From Chloroflexota bacterium (lineage in GTDB: Bacteria > Chloroflexota > Dehalococcoidia > UBA2247 > RBG-13-53-26), in assembly GCA_016876035.1 (NCBI GenBank), contig VGOE01000015.1:1-43969 (forward strand): a stretch of DNA of 43,969 nt, written 5' to 3'. Shown here piece after piece: positions 42,756 through 43,969 of the stretch; the first letter of the stretch is position 1; each line of letters opens with the position of its first letter. Under the pieces are notes generated by a model. The model saw nothing but the letters and a program-made list of their open reading frames with translations, did no database searches and was not told the DNA's origin. Both the position numbers and the translations under genes were made by a program.

Positions 42756-43055
42756 CTAATGTCGCCAAAATGATTCCCAGTCTTCTGGACCAATTCGCAG
42801 CGAGTTGAGCAGTTGTGCCGGAAGACTGACAACCACCCCGGAGTTCCGCTCATACTCCAAGATTTGCCGGCGCAGGATGAATGACATGACCTTCATGTGC
42901 TCCAGGCTCATTCTCACCGTGGCCAGACGCTCGGCCTGAGGCGGTGATCCCGGCGCGGGCGGCGTCGGACTTGAAAGAGAAAAATTGAGCGTTGAACCGT
43001 ATGGCCCGATATTCATTTGAAACTGATCGCAGTAGACGTCGACAGCCTCTGGCAT
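42756..43055 (-). CDS. DUF3467-like protein
   Basis: A 99-residue soluble protein. The pattern VYCDQFQMNIGPYGSTLNFS, then ERLATVRMSLEHMKVMSFIL matches DUF3467 (YSDxFxVxxxPxDFxLxFG and VRxxMSxxHAKxLxxxL). The function of the family is unknown. A Pro-rich linker (SPTPPAPGSPPQ) separates the two halves. The ATG at 43055 is chosen because GAGGAGGGG lies seven bases upstream; the longer frame to 43091 includes it. It stands alone, leftward. Confidence 0.65.
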   Translation of the reverse strand: MPEAVDVYCDQFQMNIGPYGSTLNFSLSSPTPPAPGSPPQAERLATVRMSLEHMKVMSFILRRQILEYERNSGVVVSLPAQLLNSLRIGPEDWESFWRH

Positions 43056-43163
43056 GATACACCCCTCCTCAATCACAGCATTGGACAACACCAGACATTC
43101 TCAACCCAACCGATGCTCATTGTCAATACAAGTGTGAAATTCCCTAATCCGTGGATTCTAACA

Positions 43164-43196
43164 TTTAGGTTCAGTAAGGTAATACATTGTAATACC
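43164..43196 (+). promoter_or_regulatory. Left paired-heptamer site flanking the RHH gene
   Basis: TTTAGGTT (43164-43171), seven bases, then GTAATAC-ATT-GTAATACC (43179-43196). The two heptamers are direct repeats with a ten-base period, one helix turn, as expected for ribbon-helix-helix dimers binding side by side. The same arrangement occurs inverted at 43487-43522. It lies six bases past the RHH stop codon. Confidence 0.55.
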
Positions 43197-43202
43197 TCAC
43201 CT

Positions 43203-43478
43203 TTATCTTGAAAGAGACTTCAGTTGCTCTTTGTCCAGAGAGATCCCATACCGTTCGAGCACGAGAGATGATATTTGGGTCCAGCTTTTACCAATGTTCT
43301 TTTGCTCCTTGATGAAGGTAACAAAGTCAAGCGTGGAAACATTCTTCTTGTTCTGCAACCAATCGGTCAAAGCCTCTCTCAGAATCTCTGAAACGCCTCT
43401 GCCTTCTTTATCGGCTATCTCCCTCAACTTTGAGTAAATTACCTCTTCTAATTTGAACGTCACTACTACCTTTGCCAT
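43203..43478 (-). CDS. Ribbon-helix-helix (CopG/Arc-type) DNA-binding protein
   Basis: A 91-residue protein. The N-terminal MAKVVVTFKLEEVIYSKLRE, then ADKEGRGVSEILREALTDWL is the beta-strand, helix, GxS-turn, helix plan of RHH repressors. The C-terminal ~45 residues (STLDFVTFIKEQKNIGKSWT, then QISSLVLERYGISL) form an extra helical domain, which may bind a partner toxin or ligand. ATG 43478 is preferred over 43484 because a likely -10 (TAATAC, 43489-43494) would start transcription near 43482. Neither start has a ribosome site, so the mRNA may be nearly leaderless. Paired GTAATAC sites overlap the promoter and flank the gene end, consistent with autorepression. Confidence 0.75.
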   Translation of the reverse strand: MAKVVVTFKLEEVIYSKLREIADKEGRGVSEILREALTDWLQNKKNVSTLDFVTFIKEQKNIGKSWTQISSLVLERYGISLDKEQLKSLSR

Positions 43479-43486
43479 AAACATAT

Positions 43487-43522
43487 GGTATTACGAAGTA
43501 TTACTATTTGCAACAACCTAAA
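43487..43522 (-). promoter_or_regulatory. Right paired-heptamer operator over the RHH promoter
   Basis: On the minus strand TTTAGGTT (43515-43522), ten bases, then GTAATAC-TTC-GTAATACC (43487-43504). The second heptamer supplies a TAATAC -10 with TTGTTG 17 bases upstream (43512-43517), so bound RHH protein would cover the promoter. It mirrors the site at 43164-43196. Confidence 0.6.
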
Positions 43523-43969
43523 CGGTGATCTTGAAAGCGACTCTGTGTAGCTTCATATTCATCCCTGAATCCACGGAACAGGGGAAATTTCTGCGGCGTA
43601 CTGTGACTCCTCTCCCCTTCGTGCAATGTTTCCCTGTCCTCATCCGATATTTCTATTCCTCCGTGCTATTCCCATTCATGCACCTATCTGTTGCATGGCA
43701 ACAATTTTCATTCATGCCATTTTGGAGAGTAGACACTGGAAACATGACCGATTCCCGGGGTCTGCTAAGGAGTCTCCCCCGTTGTTCTCATAACCTCTCA
43801 TAGGAGCCAACCAGATGTTCATCTACAGCGGTCATCGGACACGCCACACCTTGCCAGACTTTGCCTTCCCTCTCGTCATCCGTTTCTTCTCTCTTTCCGT
43901 AATCAGTGGGTAATAAGACCCCTTCCAATGTGAGTCAGATTGGAGTAAGGTATCACCCAGGAGGTTAGG
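43523..43969. other. Terminal intergenic stretch; possible ribosome site at the right edge
   Basis: No gene is recognised. ATCTTGAAAGCGACT at 43528-43542 nearly repeats the RHH gene's 3' end (ATCTTGAAAGAGACT, 43205-43219) and may be the tail of a lost second copy. A perfect AGGAGG at 43960-43965 suggests that a rightward gene begins just outside the window. Confidence 0.4.

Noticed and set aside
43525-43803. 92-aa plus-strand open frame at the right edge
   Set aside because: No ribosome site and no motif; Phe/Ser-rich composition typical of non-coding DNA.

Overview
The window looks like a chromosomal segment of an uncultured Chloroflexota bacterium, probably class Dehalococcoidia. This is inferred from gene content: CoA-ester metabolism genes, a Cys-rich PAS/GAF sensor kinase with a NarL-type regulator, a short winged-helix regulator, and stand-alone CoA-binding acyl-CoA synthetase and OYE-type flavoenzymes. 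No 16S, tRNA or rRNA was seen to confirm it. Most genes have strong GGAGG-type ribosome sites and sigma70-like TTGACA-17-TATAAT promoters. Decayed gene pieces and dispersed repeats lie in most gaps.

Layout. (1) 1-2.9 kb, rightward: a lipoprotein with tandem NTF2-like domains, a winged-helix regulator (plus a broken copy of its 5' end), a Spo0M/arrestin-like protein, and the 3' end of a lost PiT phosphate permease. (2) 2.9-8.2 kb, leftward: two paralogous 2,4-dienoyl-CoA reductase-like Fe-S flavoenzymes and a 3-hydroxyisobutyrate-dehydrogenase-family enzyme. (3) 8.3-12.3 kb: a leftward perR-rbr-katG peroxide-defence operon with a palindromic PerR-type operator, bracketed by two copies of a dispersed repeat, with base composition that changes along the operon. 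(4) 12.3-15.5 kb: gene remnants (one IS256-type), an acetate/succinate permease, a ROK sugar kinase and a short DnaJ-like protein. (5) 15.8-20.8 kb, leftward: a six-gene operon (split-barrel flavin protein, two different acyl-CoA dehydrogenases, DUF35 OB-fold protein, SCP-x thiolase/aldolase, MaoC-like half-dehydratase). Its content resembles the mycobacterial igr operon for steroid side-chain shortening (chsE1/E2, chsH2/H1, ltp2).

(6) 21.0-22.6 kb, rightward: a possible defence or toxin-antitoxin cassette with a Phd-like antitoxin, an unknown 113-aa protein and a HEPN-like protein with an RxxxxH motif. Two similar ~80-bp promoter/leader segments bracket it. (7) 22.8-27.3 kb: enoyl-CoA hydratase, a small thioredoxin-fold-like protein, an M20 amidohydrolase, a frameshifted AbrB-type antitoxin abutting a transposase remnant, and an ADP-forming acyl-CoA synthetase alpha-type protein. 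(8) 27.8-31.7 kb: sensor kinase and response regulator, then a convergent amidase. (9) 32.1-40.8 kb, rightward: housekeeping genes def, cca-type nucleotidyltransferase, secD, secF, purL, a bifunctional-nuclease-domain protein and a zinc-ribbon protein. Two inverted copies of a ~115-bp repeat flank most of this block. (10) 40.9-43.5 kb, leftward: livF and livG without permeases, a DUF3467-like protein, and a ribbon-helix-helix gene lying between inverted pairs of a GTAATAC heptamer.

Together the genes suggest an anaerobe or microaerophile living on CoA-activated, possibly cyclic or branched, organic acids, with peroxide defence. The candidates I would check first for something undescribed are the igr-like operon, the Phd/unknown/HEPN cassette, the RHH gene with its paired heptamer sites, and SecF with a duplicated periplasmic domain.
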